From: Salinicola lusitanus
GTDB taxonomy: Bacteria > Pseudomonadota > Gammaproteobacteria > Pseudomonadales > Halomonadaceae
Assembly (NCBI RefSeq): GCF_003206045.1
Contig: NZ_PZJM01000009.1
Location: 310,001-374,000 of the forward strand
DNA: 64,000 nt
Reading direction: 5' to 3'
The notes under the pieces: generated by a model
Seen by the model: the letters and a program-made list of their open reading frames with translations, nothing else
Databases searched by the model: none
What the model was told of the DNA's origin: nothing
Shown: in pieces, positions 25,263 to 35,303 of the stretch
Layout of the letters: every line of letters starts with the position of its first letter
How positions within the stretch are numbered: position 1 is the first letter of the stretch
Translations under genes and position numbers: made by a program

Positions 25263-25688
25263 ATGTCGATCTGGAAACGTCCCGCTTCCCTGGAAGCCCT
25301 CGCCACCCAGTGCCAGCAGACGCTGGTGGCGCATATCGGGATCGAGTTCACCGAGCTGGGTGACGACTGCCTGCGCGGTCGTATGCCGGTGGATGCGCGC
25401 ACCCATCAGCCCTACGGTCTGCTCCACGGCGGTGCCTCGGTGGTGCTGGCGGAGACGCTGGGCAGCATTGCGGCGAACCTGTGTCTGGCCGACGAAAGCA
25501 AGATGGCGGTGGGGATGGAGATCAACGCCAACCACGTGCGCGCGGTGCGTGAAGGCTGGGTCGAGGGGTGTGCCCGGCCACTGCATCTGGGCAGCACCAC
25601 TCAGCTTTGGGAGATCCGCATCGAGGACGAGCGTGGCCGGCTGGTGTGCATGTCGCGGTTGACCATGGCGGTGGTCAAGGCGGCCTGA
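25263..25688 (+). CDS. Hot-dog fold thioesterase (PaaI/MenI/EntH-like)
   Basis: The protein is 141 aa. The key motif HQPYGLLHGGASVVLAETLGSIAAN has the conserved glycines and glutamate of the YdiI/EntH type of acyl-CoA thioesterase, and VGMEINANHVRAVREGWVEG follows as in the family. It would hydrolyse an acyl-CoA, perhaps to relieve CoA trapping during BCAA degradation. A LiuR-type site lies about 75 bases upstream. It is convergent with the next ligase gene. Confidence 0.8.
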   Translation: MSIWKRPASLEALATQCQQTLVAHIGIEFTELGDDCLRGRMPVDARTHQPYGLLHGGASVVLAETLGSIAANLCLADESKMAVGMEINANHVRAVREGWVEGCARPLHLGSTTQLWEIRIEDERGRLVCMSRLTMAVVKAA

Positions 25689-25712
25689 TAGGGGCCGCCT
25701 CGACAGGCGGTA

Positions 25713-27458
25713 TCAGGGCGCCAGTTCGTCGCTCATCGCCTGGCGCATACGGAATTTCTGCACCTTGCCGCTGACGGTCATCGGGAAATCGTCGACGAAC
25801 TTCACGTAGCGCGGGATCTTGTGGTGGGCGATGCGCTCGCGACAGTAGGCGCGCACGCCCTCGGCGTCGAGCTCTGCGCCCTCCACCAGGCGAATCCAGA
25901 CCGCCACCGCCTCGCCGTAGTGGTCGTCCGGCACGCCGAACACCTGGGCATCGGAGATCGCCGGGTGGGTGTAGAGAAACTCCTCGATCTCGCGCGGATA
26001 GAGGTTCTCGCCGCCGCGGATGATCATGTCCTTGATGCGCCCGGTGATCGCCACATAGCCCGCATCGTCCATCATCGCCAGATCGCCGCTGTGCATCCAG
26101 CCGTGGGTGTCGATCGCCTGGCGGGTGGCGGCGTCGTTGTCCCAGTAGCCCTGCATCACGCTGTAGCCGCGGGTGCAGAGTTCGCCGCTGGTGCCGCGCG
26201 GGAGCACCTGGCCGCTGGCCGGGTCGATGATCTTCACCTCCAGGTGGGGGTGAATGGTGCCGACGGTGGCCACGCGCCTCTCCAGCGGCGCGTCGGTGCG
26301 CGTCTGCAGGCTTACCGGGCTGGTTTCGGTCATGCCGTAGGCGATGGTGACCTCTTCCATGTGCATGCGCTCGATCACCCTCTTCATCACCTCCACCGGG
26401 CAGTTGGAGCCGGCCATGATGCCGGTGCGCAGGCTGGAGAGATCGAAGTTGGCGAACTCGGGGTGTTCGAGCTCGGCGATGAACATGGTGGGCACACCGT
26501 AGAGAGCGTCGGCGCGTTCCGCTTCCACCGCACGCAGGGTGGCTGCCGGGTCGAAGGCGGCGTTGGGGTAGATCGCGGTGGCGCGGTGGGTGAGACACGC
26601 CAGGTTGCCCATCACCATGCCGAAGCAGTGGTAGAGCGGCACCGGGATCACCACACGTTCCGCGGGCTGCAGGTTCATGCCGGCGCCGACGAAGTAGCCG
26701 TTGTTGAGGATATTGTGGTGGGTCAGCGTCACCCCTTTGGGCGCGCCGGTGGTGCCGGAGGTGTACTGGATATTGATCGGGTCGTCGAACTGCAGTTCGG
26801 CCTGCAGTGCCGCCAGCCGTTCGGTGGGTACTGGCTCGGCAAGGGCGTGCAGCTCCTCCCAGTGCCACATGCCCGGGGTGGCGAGCTCGGGGTCGAGACA
26901 TACCACCTGCCTGAGCTGGGGCAGGCTGGCGCAGTCGAGCCGGCGCTGCTCGTTGTGGGGGGCAGGGGCGTCGCGCAGTTCCGGGGCGAGCTGACAGAGG
27001 ATATCGACGTAGTGGGAGCGGATCTCACCACCGGCGCGGTGGGCGCCCTGCAGTACCAGTACCGAGAGCCCCGACTGCAGCAGCGCGTGCTCCAGCTCGC
27101 GTGCGCGGTAGGCCGGGTTGAGATTGACCAGGATCGCGCCGATCTTGGCGCTTGCCAGCTGGGTGAGCGCCCACTCCGCACAGTTGAGTGACCAGATACC
27201 GACCCGGTCGCCACGCTCCACCCCCATCGCCAGCAGGGCACGGGCGATGCGGTCGGCCTCCGCGCGCAGTTCGGCGTAGGTGTAGCGCAGGTTCTGGTGG
27301 CAGCTCACCAGCGCCTCGCGGTCGGGGCAGTCGCTAGCGGCGGCGTCGAGACAGTTGCCGATGGTCAGGCCCAGCAGTGGCTGCTCGCTGGTGCCGCTGA
27401 CGTAGCTGGGCGCTGGGACTTGAGCATGCGCCGAGGCGCCCGAGTCGTGGCTGTGCAT
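25713..27458 (-). CDS. Acyl-CoA ligase (AMP-forming), FadD/medium-chain type
   Basis: The 581-aa ligase contains YTSGTTGAPKGVTLTHHNILNNGY (P-loop), VPLYHCFGMVMGNL, AYGMTETSPVS and the C-terminal hinge RIKDMIIRGGENLYPREIEEFLYTHPAI with catalytic Lys in MTVSGKVQKF. This is the form found next to many isobutyryl- and branched-acid degradation operons. It follows the thiolase gene by 55 bases. RBS AGAGGAAGAG precedes ATG 27458. Specific substrate unknown; a branched short or medium acid is plausible. Confidence 0.85.
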   Translation of the reverse strand: MHSHDSGASAHAQVPAPSYVSGTSEQPLLGLTIGNCLDAAASDCPDREALVSCHQNLRYTYAELRAEADRIARALLAMGVERGDRVGIWSLNCAEWALTQLASAKIGAILVNLNPAYRARELEHALLQSGLSVLVLQGAHRAGGEIRSHYVDILCQLAPELRDAPAPHNEQRRLDCASLPQLRQVVCLDPELATPGMWHWEELHALAEPVPTERLAALQAELQFDDPINIQYTSGTTGAPKGVTLTHHNILNNGYFVGAGMNLQPAERVVIPVPLYHCFGMVMGNLACLTHRATAIYPNAAFDPAATLRAVEAERADALYGVPTMFIAELEHPEFANFDLSSLRTGIMAGSNCPVEVMKRVIERMHMEEVTIAYGMTETSPVSLQTRTDAPLERRVATVGTIHPHLEVKIIDPASGQVLPRGTSGELCTRGYSVMQGYWDNDAATRQAIDTHGWMHSGDLAMMDDAGYVAITGRIKDMIIRGGENLYPREIEEFLYTHPAISDAQVFGVPDDHYGEAVAVWIRLVEGAELDAEGVRAYCRERIAHHKIPRYVKFVDDFPMTVSGKVQKFRMRQAMSDELAP

Positions 27459-27513
27459 CTCTCTTCCTCTATTCTTGTCGTTGTCCTGAACGACTGCGCT
27501 TCTCAGGCCGCGC

Positions 27514-28704
27514 CTAGCGCAGCCGTTCGATGCCTACCGCCGTGGCCTCGCCGCCGCCGATACAGATCGCCGCGACGCCCCGGGTCATCCCATGATGGGT
27601 GAGCGCGTTGAGCAGCGTGACCACAATGCGCGCGCCGGAGGCGCCGATCGGATGGCCCAGGGCGCAGGCGCCGCCGTGCACGTTGACCCGCTCGTGGTCG
27701 AGATCGAGCTCGCGCATGGCCGCCATCGCCACCACGGCGAAGGCTTCGTTGATCTCGTAGAGATCGACGCTCTCCCGCGACCAGCCGAGCCGTTCGTATA
27801 GTTTGCGCACGGCATGGATCGGCGCCACCGGGAAGTCGCCCGGGCGCATGGCGTGGCTGGCGTGGCCGTGCAGGCGCGCCAGCGGGGTCAGCCCCTGGCG
27901 CTCGGCCTCGCGCTGGCGCATCAGTACCAGCGCCGCGGCGCCGTCGGAGATCGAACTCGAGTTGGCGGCGGTGACGCTGCCGCCCTCGCGAAAGGCGGGC
28001 TTGAGCTGGGGGATGCGCTCGAGATTGGCCTTGTGCGGCTGTTCGTCCTGATCGACCCGGCGGGTGTCGCGGCCGACGGGGGCGTCGAGGGCGACAATCT
28101 CCCCAGCGAAGACGCCACTTTCGATCGCCTGGCGGGCGCGGGTCAGCGAGGCGATGGCATAGGCATCCTGGGCTTCGCGGCTGAAGCCGAAGGCCTGGGC
28201 GCAATCCTCGGCATAGGTGCCCATCAGCCGCCCCGGCTCGTAGGCGTCCTCGAGCCCGTCGAGGAACATGTGGTCGAGCACCTGGGCATGCCCCATGCGC
28301 AGCCCGGCGCGCGCCTTGGGCAGCAGATAGGGGGCGTTGCTCATGCTCTCCATGCCGCCGGCGATGGCGTGGGCGGCGTGACCCAGCGACAGGGTATCGA
28401 ACGCCTGCATCACCGCCTTCATGCCGGAGCCGCACATCTTGTTGACGGTGGTGCAGGGCGTCGACTCGGCCAGGCCCGCGCCGAGTGCCGCCTGGCGCGC
28501 CGGCGCCTGGCCCTGCCCGGCGGGGAGCACGCAGCCCATGATCAGCTCGTCGAGGCTGTCTGGTGCCAGCCTGGCCTGTTCGAGGGCGCCGCGAATCGCC
28601 GCTGCGCCCAGCTGCGGGCAGGCAAGCCCGCCCAGGGCGCCCTGGAAGGCGCCCATCGGCGTGCGCTTGGCGCCGACGATGACGATCGGGTCGGGGGTGT
28701 TCAT
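27514..28704 (-). CDS. Acetyl-CoA C-acetyltransferase (thiolase)
   Basis: At 396 aa it has the thiolase active-site cysteine in [15 protein letters not shown] (about residue 88), the His in [17 protein letters not shown] and the second Cys in [10 protein letters not shown]. It can cleave acetoacetyl-CoA or 2-methylacetoacetyl-CoA, completing leucine or isoleucine breakdown. ATG 28704 follows GGGAG. The MITE-like repeat lies right upstream, between this gene and the SDR gene of the same strand, so transcription from the upstream operon has to cross it. Confidence 0.9.
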   Translation of the reverse strand: MNTPDPIVIVGAKRTPMGAFQGALGGLACPQLGAAAIRGALEQARLAPDSLDELIMGCVLPAGQGQAPARQAALGAGLAESTPCTTVNKMCGSGMKAVMQAFDTLSLGHAAHAIAGGMESMSNAPYLLPKARAGLRMGHAQVLDHMFLDGLEDAYEPGRLMGTYAEDCAQAFGFSREAQDAYAIASLTRARQAIESGVFAGEIVALDAPVGRDTRRVDQDEQPHKANLERIPQLKPAFREGGSVTAANSSSISDGAAALVLMRQREAERQGLTPLARLHGHASHAMRPGDFPVAPIHAVRKLYERLGWSRESVDLYEINEAFAVVAMAAMRELDLDHERVNVHGGACALGHPIGASGARIVVTLLNALTHHGMTRGVAAICIGGGEATAVGIERLR

Positions 28705-28742
28705 AGTCGGCTCTCCCATGCTGGTGAGGGATCGATACTCAG

Positions 28743-28882
28743 AGGGTGTTTACAAAATGCCTGCGCTCGACAATACGGCGTTGAAATCGACCTCAAAATA
28801 CTCATTTACCCCTTTGTAAACTCCGCTTTTTCGGCCGATTTCGCCTTGTCTTGCCTTCGCTCGTCGAATTTGTAAACACCCT
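28743..28882. mobile_element. MITE-like palindromic element inside the valine operon
   Basis: The 140-bp non-coding element has perfect terminal inverted repeats (AGGGTGTTTACAAA and TTTGTAAACACCCT) and is flanked on both sides by CTCAG (28738-28742, 28883-28887), which could be a 5-bp target duplication. An internal TTTGTAAAC at 28812-28820 repeats the end motif, so the left half is itself bounded by inverted ends. No frame of useful length is present. It looks like a non-autonomous transposed unit. Confidence 0.7.
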
Positions 28883-28894
28883 CTCAGTCGCTTT

Positions 28895-29665
28895 TCATCG
28901 CGCACTCATGCGGATGGCGCCATCCAGACGTATCACCTCGCCATTGAGATAGCGGTTCTCGAGGATCTGGCAGGCCAGCGCGGCGTACTCCTCGGCGTGG
29001 CCCATGCGCGGCGGGAACGGCACCTTGGCGTTGAGGCTCTCGCGCACCTCCTCGGGCATTCCCTGCATCATGGCGGTGTCGAAGATGCCGGGGGCGATCG
29101 CCATCACCCGGATGCCCGAGCTGGCCAGTTCGCGGGCGGCGGGGAGGGTCAGGCCGACCACGCCGGCCTTGGAGGCGGCGTAGGCGGCCTGGCCGATCTG
29201 GCCCTCGTAGGCCGCCACCGAGGCGGTGTTGATCACTACCCCGCGCTCGCCGTCGTCCTCCGTCGCCGGGTTCTCCTGCATTGCCGCCACCGCCAGACGC
29301 AGCATGTTGAAGGTGCCGATCAAATTGATGTCGACCACCCGGCGGAAGCTGTCGAGGCCGTGTACGCCGCGCTTGCCGTGGATCTTCTCTGCCGGCGCCA
29401 CCCCGGCGCAGTTGATCAGCCCGTGGAGGGCGCCGAAGCGTTCGAGCGTCTCGGCGATCGCCCGCTCGCCGTCGGCTTCGCGGGTGACGTCGGCCTGCAG
29501 CGCCAGCGTGCGGGTGCCAAGCGCTTTCGCAAGGCGGCGGGCCGCTTCGATGTCCTGATCGACCAGCACCACGTTAGCGCCGTTGTCGACGAGCATCTTC
29601 GCCGTGGCGGCGCCCAGGCCGGAGCCGCCGCCGGTGACGATGAAGGTGCGTTCAGTCAGTTGCAT
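28895..29665 (-). CDS. SDR, 3-hydroxyacyl-CoA dehydrogenase type 2 (HSD10-like)
   Basis: The 256-aa protein has [20 protein letters not shown] at the N-terminus, [10 protein letters not shown], a catalytic serine in [11 protein letters not shown] and YAASK. The insert [32 protein letters not shown] is typical of HSD10-type enzymes that oxidise 2-methyl-3-hydroxybutyryl-CoA in isoleucine degradation. It overlaps the hydrolase gene upstream by 14 bases, placing it in the branched-chain operon. ATG 29665 is chosen because the Rossmann strand begins within a few residues. Confidence 0.88.
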   Translation of the reverse strand: MQLTERTFIVTGGGSGLGAATAKMLVDNGANVVLVDQDIEAARRLAKALGTRTLALQADVTREADGERAIAETLERFGALHGLINCAGVAPAEKIHGKRGVHGLDSFRRVVDINLIGTFNMLRLAVAAMQENPATEDDGERGVVINTASVAAYEGQIGQAAYAASKAGVVGLTLPAARELASSGIRVMAIAPGIFDTAMMQGMPEEVRESLNAKVPFPPRMGHAEEYAALACQILENRYLNGEVIRLDGAIRMSAR

Positions 29666-30815
29666 GAGTCGGTTCCTCGTCGACAGCTCGATCGTCGAGA
29701 TCGCGCAGGGGATGACCATCGCGATCCCACGGGGAAACGAAGCAGGCTGCGATATCGGCGTCGGGTACCTCGCCGTGCCGGTGTTGCCATCGGGGAGTCT
29801 TGTCCTTGTCGATCAGCAGCGCGCGCACCCCCTCGGCGATATCGCCGTGGGTGGCGCAGGCCAGCGACAGATCGAGCTCGCTGCGCAGCGCTTCGGCCAG
29901 CGAGACGCGCCGGCAGCGCGCCAGCTGGCGCAGGATCAGCCGCGCCGAGAGCGGTGAGCCGGCGGCCAGGCTGCGCGCGGCACGGGCGATCCAGGCGTCG
30001 TCGCTGTCGCTGGCGGCGGTGATCGCGGCGATCAGCGCTTCGTCGCTGTCGGCGTCGGTCAGCGCGGCGATCGCCTCCTGGCGCGGTGCGACCTCGGCGG
30101 GCGGGGCGAGCTCGCGGCTCGCGGCGGCGTGGGTGCGCAGCACCCGTTCGAGGGCCGGGCGCGGCCGCGACCAGTCGGCATTGAGCAGGTCGTCGATCAC
30201 CGCGTCGCGGCGTTCGGCGGCGATCAGGCGGTCGGCGAGACCGACGAACAGGGCGTCGCTGGCGTTGAGGCGGGCACCGGTCAGGCCGAGGAAGGTGCCG
30301 CTGGCTCCCGGCATGCGGTTCAGGAACCAGCTCGCGCCCACGTCCGGGTAGAGGCCAATGGTGATCTCCGGCATTGCCAGCATCGAGCGCGGTGTCACCA
30401 CCCGATGCGAGGCGCCGGCCAGCAGCCCCATGCCGCCGCCCATGACGATGCCGTCGCCCCAGGCGACGATCGGCTTGGGATAGGTGTGGAGGGCGTGGTC
30501 GAGACGATACTCATGGGTGAAGTAGCGCGCCACGGCACCATCCGCGGCCTCGGGGTCACGGCCGGTGTGGCTTTCGGCGATGGCGCGATAGAGGGCGACC
30601 ACGTCGCCGCCGGCGCAGAACGCCTTGTCGCCGGCACCCTCCAGCCACAGTGCGACCATCTCGGCGTCATCGGCCCAGGCGTCGATCTGCGTCTGGATGG
30701 CATCGATCATCGCGAGCGACAGCGCGTTGAGGCTCTTGGGGGCATCGAGGGTGATGCGCCCGAGGCGGTGGCCGTCGGCGGTGGCCAGGGTGTCGAATTG
30801 TACCGGCGCGCTCAT
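29652..30815 (-). CDS. 3-hydroxyisobutyryl-CoA hydrolase
   Basis: This crotonase-superfamily protein is long (387 aa), as 3-hydroxyisobutyryl-CoA hydrolases are. It has [27 protein letters not shown], the [30 protein letters not shown] oxyanion motif and [23 protein letters not shown] with the catalytic Glu-Asp arrangement. It releases free 3-hydroxyisobutyrate in valine breakdown. Start overlaps the upstream gene by four bases. No 3-hydroxyisobutyrate dehydrogenase gene is in the window. Confidence 0.92.
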   Translation of the reverse strand: MSAPVQFDTLATADGHRLGRITLDAPKSLNALSLAMIDAIQTQIDAWADDAEMVALWLEGAGDKAFCAGGDVVALYRAIAESHTGRDPEAADGAVARYFTHEYRLDHALHTYPKPIVAWGDGIVMGGGMGLLAGASHRVVTPRSMLAMPEITIGLYPDVGASWFLNRMPGASGTFLGLTGARLNASDALFVGLADRLIAAERRDAVIDDLLNADWSRPRPALERVLRTHAAASRELAPPAEVAPRQEAIAALTDADSDEALIAAITAASDSDDAWIARAARSLAAGSPLSARLILRQLARCRRVSLAEALRSELDLSLACATHGDIAEGVRALLIDKDKTPRWQHRHGEVPDADIAACFVSPWDRDGHPLRDLDDRAVDEEPTHATD

Positions 30816-31642
30816 GCCTGATCTCCGTCGCGGGTGTCATCGCCGGCGCCCGGGGGCGGGTCCTCGCGCCAGCGTGGCGGGCGCTTGTCGAGAAAGGCGC
30901 CGATGCCTTCCCTTGGGGCGGCGGTGTCGAACAGCTCCATGAACAGCTCGCGCTCCATGCGGTAGCCGTGGGGCAGCCCGTGGTCGCGGGCGTTCATGAT
31001 CAGGCGCTTGCAGCGCGCCAGCGCGTCCGGGCTCTGACCGCCGCTCTGCTCGGCCAGGGCCAGCGCGGTGGGCAGCGCCTGGCCGGCATCGACCAGCTCC
31101 TCGACCAGGCCGATACCCAGCGCGCGCTCGGCGTCGATGCGCTCTCCGCATAGGATGATGCGCTTGGCCCAGCCTTCGCCGACCAGCCACGGCAGGTGCT
31201 GGGTGCCGCCGGCGCAGGGCAGCAGCCCCACCTTGGCTTCGGGCAGCGCCAGCTTGGCCTGGCGTTCGGCGATACGGATATCGCAGGCCAGCGCGCACTC
31301 CAGCCCACCGCCCATGGCGTAGCCGTTGATCGCGGCGATGGTGACCCCAGGGTAGGCGCTCAGGGTCTCGAAGGCGCGGCCGAAGCGGGTCGCCATCTCC
31401 AGCGCGGTGGCCTTGCCCTCGGTGAAGCGCTTGAGGTCGGCCCCGGCGGAGAAGAACTTGTCGCCGGCACCGGTGATGACCAGCGCCGGTGGCTGGGGCT
31501 CGGCCGCCAGCGCGTCGAGATGGTCGGCGAGTACCGCCAGCGAGCCTTCGTGCCAGGTGTTGGCGGGCGGGTTGTCGATGGTCAGCACGGCGATGGCGCC
31601 GCGGCGCTCCAGGCGCAGGCCGTCGGCGGGGTGATCGCTCAT
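30812..31642 (-). CDS. Enoyl-CoA hydratase/isomerase (methacrylyl-CoA step)
   Basis: The 276-residue crotonase has KFFSAGADLKRF and INGYAMGGGLECALACDIRIAE, with LPEAKVGLLPCAGGTQHLPWLVG containing the catalytic glutamate. Between the acyl-CoA dehydrogenase and hydrolase genes, hydration of methacrylyl-CoA is its likely step. It overlaps both neighbours by four bases, indicating tight translational coupling. Confidence 0.88.
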   Translation of the reverse strand: MSDHPADGLRLERRGAIAVLTIDNPPANTWHEGSLAVLADHLDALAAEPQPPALVITGAGDKFFSAGADLKRFTEGKATALEMATRFGRAFETLSAYPGVTIAAINGYAMGGGLECALACDIRIAERQAKLALPEAKVGLLPCAGGTQHLPWLVGEGWAKRIILCGERIDAERALGIGLVEELVDAGQALPTALALAEQSGGQSPDALARCKRLIMNARDHGLPHGYRMERELFMELFDTAAPREGIGAFLDKRPPRWREDPPPGAGDDTRDGDQA

Positions 31643-32805
31643 ATCAGGGTCTCCAGGTCGTCCTTGTCGAGCAGGCGGCGGGCAATCACCAGGCGCATGA
31701 TCTCGTTGGTGCCCTCGAGAATCTGGTGCACCCGGCAGTCGCGAACATGACGCTCCAGCGGGTAGTCGCGCAGGTAGCCGTAGCCGCCGTGTAGCTGCAG
31801 GGCCTCGTTGCAGATGGCGAAGCCCTGGTCGGTGGCGAAGCGCTTGGCCATGGCGCAGTAGAGCGTGGCGTCGGGGTCGCCGCGATCGAGCTTGCTCGCC
31901 GCCAGACGCACCATCTGGCGCGCCGCGACGAGCTGGGTGGCCATGTCGGCGAGCTTGAACTGCAGCGCCTGGAAGCTGGCCAGCGCCCGCCCGAACTGTT
32001 CGCGCTCGTTCAGGTAGCGGTGGGCGGTGGTGAGCGCGGCCTGGGCGGTGCCCACCGAGCAGGTGGCGATATTGATGCGCCCGCCATCGAGGGCGCGCAT
32101 GGCGATTCGGAAACCTTCACCCTCTTCGCCGAGGCGGTGGTCCGCCGGCACGCGCACGCCGTCGAAGCTGATCGCCCGGGTGGACTGGCTGTTCCAGCCC
32201 ATCTTCGCCTCTTTCTTGCCGTAGCCGATGCCCGGCGTGTCCGCCGGCACGGCGAAGGCGGAGATGCCGCCGGCGCCGCTGTCCGGCGCCCCGGTGCGGG
32301 CCATCACCACCAGCAGATGGGTGTCGCCGGCACCGGAGATGAACATCTTGTTGCCGTCGATCACGTAGGCATCGCCATTGCGACGCGCCCGGGTGCGCAA
32401 CGAGGCGGCATCGGAGCCGGCGTTGGGCTCGGTGAGGCAGTAGGAGCCGAGCTTCTCGCCGCTCAGCATGGCGGGCAGCCAGGCCTCGCGCAGGGCCTCG
32501 GTGGCGTAGCTGGCGAGGATCCAGTTGACCATGTTGTGAATGGTCAGAAAGGCGGTGGTGGAGGTGCAGCCCTGGGCCAGCTCCTCGATGACCAGGGTCG
32601 CATCGAGGCGGCTCAGGCCCAGTCCGCCGGCGGCTTCCGGGGTGTAGAGACCGCAGAAGCCGAGGTCTCCGGCCTGGCGCAGGATATCCACCGGAAAGAC
32701 GCTGTTGGCGTCCCATTCGGCGGCGTTGGGCGCCAGTTCGCGCTGGGCGAACTGGCGTGCCGCATCCCGGTAGGCCTGCTGGTCGGCGTCGAGTTCGAAG
32801 TCCAT
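31639..32805 (-). CDS. Acyl-CoA dehydrogenase, isobutyryl-CoA type
   Basis: The 388-aa flavoenzyme has LTEPNAGSDAASLRTRA, GNKMFISGAGDTHLLVVMARTG, KMGWNSQSTRAISFDGVRVPADHRLGEEGEGF and a C-terminal QLHGGYGYLRDYPLERHVRDCRVHQILEGTNEIMR. This fits short branched-chain enzymes acting on isobutyryl-CoA. It is the first gene of a four-gene overlapping set that finishes as 3-hydroxyisobutyrate, so valine degradation is strongly implied. RBS GAGGAG lies before ATG 32805. A palindromic site is about 180 bases upstream. Confidence 0.88.
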   Translation of the reverse strand: MDFELDADQQAYRDAARQFAQRELAPNAAEWDANSVFPVDILRQAGDLGFCGLYTPEAAGGLGLSRLDATLVIEELAQGCTSTTAFLTIHNMVNWILASYATEALREAWLPAMLSGEKLGSYCLTEPNAGSDAASLRTRARRNGDAYVIDGNKMFISGAGDTHLLVVMARTGAPDSGAGGISAFAVPADTPGIGYGKKEAKMGWNSQSTRAISFDGVRVPADHRLGEEGEGFRIAMRALDGGRINIATCSVGTAQAALTTAHRYLNEREQFGRALASFQALQFKLADMATQLVAARQMVRLAASKLDRGDPDATLYCAMAKRFATDQGFAICNEALQLHGGYGYLRDYPLERHVRDCRVHQILEGTNEIMRLVIARRLLDKDDLETLI

Positions 32806-32982
32806 GAGCGGTCGACACTCCTCGTCTGGGAAAAGCCTCTCGTCGGGAAACCCCTCATCGCGAGAGGGCGCACGCGGCTGACCGGGTAGGTCGGGCGCGG
32901 CATGGCTCTCTGTTCTAGCGACGCTCTGTCGAGCAGGACAATAGGACCTAGTGCTGAAAGACCAAGGTCGGATGGCGACAAG

Positions 32983-32998
32983 TTGACATTGACGTCAA
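32983..32998. promoter_or_regulatory. Candidate LiuR-type operator between the valine and bkd operons
   Basis: TTGACATTGACGTCAA is an imperfect palindrome of the same form as the site before liuA, with TGACGTCA inside. It lies in the 307-bp divergent gap between the isobutyryl-CoA dehydrogenase and bkdA1 genes. No good -10 was found for either direction; no other feature was seen in the gap. Confidence 0.5.
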
Positions 32999-33112
32999 GG
33001 TCACATGTTGAGGCGGCTGTCGAAACCGGTCGTTTCCCGACCTGTCGGCTCATGGGAAAGGGCGGCTCACGAGGCGGCTCGACTCCTGGTCATCGATCTC
33101 AGGACATGTCAG

Positions 33113-34321
33113 ATGAAAAAGACCCGATCCACGGCGAAACCCGTCCACAAGCCGGTTTTTGCCAACGGCGACGACATCCAGATCCCCGTGTTCACCCTGC
33201 TCAAGCCCGATGGCACGCTCTATGCCGGAGCCGGGGCGACCTCTCTCGACGAGACCACCGCACGGCGCATCTACCGTGCCATGCTCTACACCCGGGTGCT
33301 CGACGAGCGCATGATGGCGGCCCAGCGCCAGGGTCGGCTCAGCTTCTACATGCAGTGCACCGGCGAGGAAGCGGCAGTGATCGGCAGCACGGCGGCGCTG
33401 GCCGATGCCGACATGATCATGGCCCAGTACCGCGAGCAGGGGGCGCTGGCCTACCGCGGCTTCACCACCGACGAGTTCATGGATCAACTGTTCGGCAACG
33501 AGCGCGACACCGCCCACGGTCGCCAGATGCCGATCCACTACGGCTCGCGAGACCTTCACTACCTGACGATCTCTTCGCCGCTGGCGACCCAGATTCCCCA
33601 GGCCACCGGCTACGCCTATGGCCAGAAGCTGGCCGGCCAGGGCCACTGTACGCTGACGATATTCGGCGAGGGCGCCGCCTCCGAGGGGGATTTCCACGCG
33701 GCGCTCAACATGGCATCGGTGCACAAGGTGCCGGTGATCTTCCTGTGCCGCAACAACGGCTACGCCATCTCCACCCCGGTCACCGAGCAGTTCGCCGGCG
33801 ACGGTGTCGCCGCGCGCGCCTTCGGCTATCGCATGCAGTCGATCCGGGTCGACGGCAATGACGTGCTGGCGGTCTACGAGGCGACCCGCGAGGCCCGGCG
33901 GCTGGCGGTGGAGGAGAACGAACCGGTACTGATCGAGGCGATGACCTATCGCCTGGCGGCGCACTCCTCCTCCGACGACCCCTCCGGCTACCGCAGCAAG
34001 AAGGAAGAGGAGGCGTGGCACAAGAAGGATCCCCTGCGCCGAATGCAGCGCTGGCTGATCGAGCGTGGCTGGTGGAACGAGGACGAGGAGCGCGAGCTGA
34101 CCGAGTCGCTGCGCCGTGAGGTGCTGGAAACCATGAAACAGGCGGAGAAGCGCCGTCCGCCGGCGCTGGAAACGCTGGTCAGCGATGTCTATGCCGAGAC
34201 ACCGGCACTGCTGCGCGAACAGCTCGCGACGTTGAAGGCCCATATCGGACGTCATCCCGAGGCCTATCCCCGAAGCGCCCCTTGGCTAGATGGCGACACC
34301 GAGACGGAGGGCCAGGCATGA
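33113..34321 (+). CDS. bkdA1: Branched-chain 2-oxoacid dehydrogenase E1 alpha
   Basis: The 402-aa thiamine-diphosphate enzyme subunit has [21 protein letters not shown], the ThDP motif [15 protein letters not shown]...NNGYAIST and the phosphorylation-loop region [14 protein letters not shown] (Ser285-287, Ser291 and Ser295). In mammalian BCKDH the equivalent serines are kinase targets. E1 decarboxylates the oxoacids of Leu, Ile and Val. ATG 33113 follows AGGA eight bases upstream. It overlaps bkdA2 by four bases. Confidence 0.93.
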   Translation: MKKTRSTAKPVHKPVFANGDDIQIPVFTLLKPDGTLYAGAGATSLDETTARRIYRAMLYTRVLDERMMAAQRQGRLSFYMQCTGEEAAVIGSTAALADADMIMAQYREQGALAYRGFTTDEFMDQLFGNERDTAHGRQMPIHYGSRDLHYLTISSPLATQIPQATGYAYGQKLAGQGHCTLTIFGEGAASEGDFHAALNMASVHKVPVIFLCRNNGYAISTPVTEQFAGDGVAARAFGYRMQSIRVDGNDVLAVYEATREARRLAVEENEPVLIEAMTYRLAAHSSSDDPSGYRSKKEEEAWHKKDPLRRMQRWLIERGWWNEDEERELTESLRREVLETMKQAEKRRPPALETLVSDVYAETPALLREQLATLKAHIGRHPEAYPRSAPWLDGDTETEGQA

Positions 34322-35295
34322 GCCGGATGAATCTGCTCCAGGCCGTCAACAATGCGCTGGATACCGCCATGGCCGCCGATGAGCGCGTGCTCTGCTTTGG
34401 CGAGGACGTCGGTGTCTTCGGCGGCGTATTCCGTGCCACCAGCCACCTGCAGGAGAAGTACGGCCGCGATCGCTGCTTCAATACCCCGCTGGTGGAACAG
34501 GGTATCGTCGGTTTCGCCAACGGCCTGGCGGCCCAGGGCTCGGTGCCGGTGGCCGAGATCCAGTTCGCCGACTACATCTTCCCCGCTTTCGATCAACTGG
34601 TGAACGAAACCGCCAAGTTTCGCTATCGTTCCGGCAATCTGTTCGATGTCGGCGGGCTGACCGTGCGCGCGCCCTACGGCGGCGGCATTGCCGGTGGTCA
34701 CTACCATTCGCAATCGCCGGAGGCCTACTTCGCCCATACCCCAGGGCTGACCGTGGTCGTACCGCGCAATCCGCACCAGGCCAAGGGGCTGCTGCTGGCA
34801 TCGATCCGCTCACCCGATCCGGTCATCTTCTTCGAGCCCAAGCGGCTCTATCGCGCATCGGTGGGCGAGGTGCCCGACGACGACTACGAGCTGCCGCTGC
34901 GTCAGGCCGAGGTGGTCAAGGAAGGCAACGACATCACGCTGCTGGCCTGGGGCGCCCAGCTGGAGGTGGTCGAGCAGGCGGCGGAGATGGCGGAGGAAGC
35001 GGGTATCTCTTGTGAAATCATCGACCTGCGCACCATCGTACCGTGGGATATCGATACCGTGGTCGAGTCGGTACTCAAGACCGGGAGATTGATCGTCAGT
35101 CACGAGGCGCCGTTGACCGGGGGATTCGCCGCCGAGATCGCCGCCACCATCCAGAGCCGCTGCTTCCTCTATCTGGAGTCGCCGATCGAGCGCGTGGCGG
35201 GACTCGACACGCCATTCCCGCTGACGCTCGAGAAAGAGTACATGCCGGGGCCGTTGAAGGTGCTCGATGCCATCCACCGCACGATGGACTTCTAG
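34318..35295 (+). CDS. bkdA2: Branched-chain 2-oxoacid dehydrogenase E1 beta
   Basis: At 325 aa it matches E1 beta. [42 protein letters not shown] and [24 protein letters not shown] are typical, and [15 protein letters not shown] lies near the C-terminus. It forms the alpha2beta2 E1 with BkdA1. The start ATG shares bases with the bkdA1 stop (ATGA), and it ends eight bases before the E2 gene with GGAGG in the gap. Confidence 0.95.
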   Translation: MSRMNLLQAVNNALDTAMAADERVLCFGEDVGVFGGVFRATSHLQEKYGRDRCFNTPLVEQGIVGFANGLAAQGSVPVAEIQFADYIFPAFDQLVNETAKFRYRSGNLFDVGGLTVRAPYGGGIAGGHYHSQSPEAYFAHTPGLTVVVPRNPHQAKGLLLASIRSPDPVIFFEPKRLYRASVGEVPDDDYELPLRQAEVVKEGNDITLLAWGAQLEVVEQAAEMAEEAGISCEIIDLRTIVPWDIDTVVESVLKTGRLIVSHEAPLTGGFAAEIAATIQSRCFLYLESPIERVAGLDTPFPLTLEKEYMPGPLKVLDAIHRTMDF

Positions 35296-35303
35296 GAGGT
35301 GAG

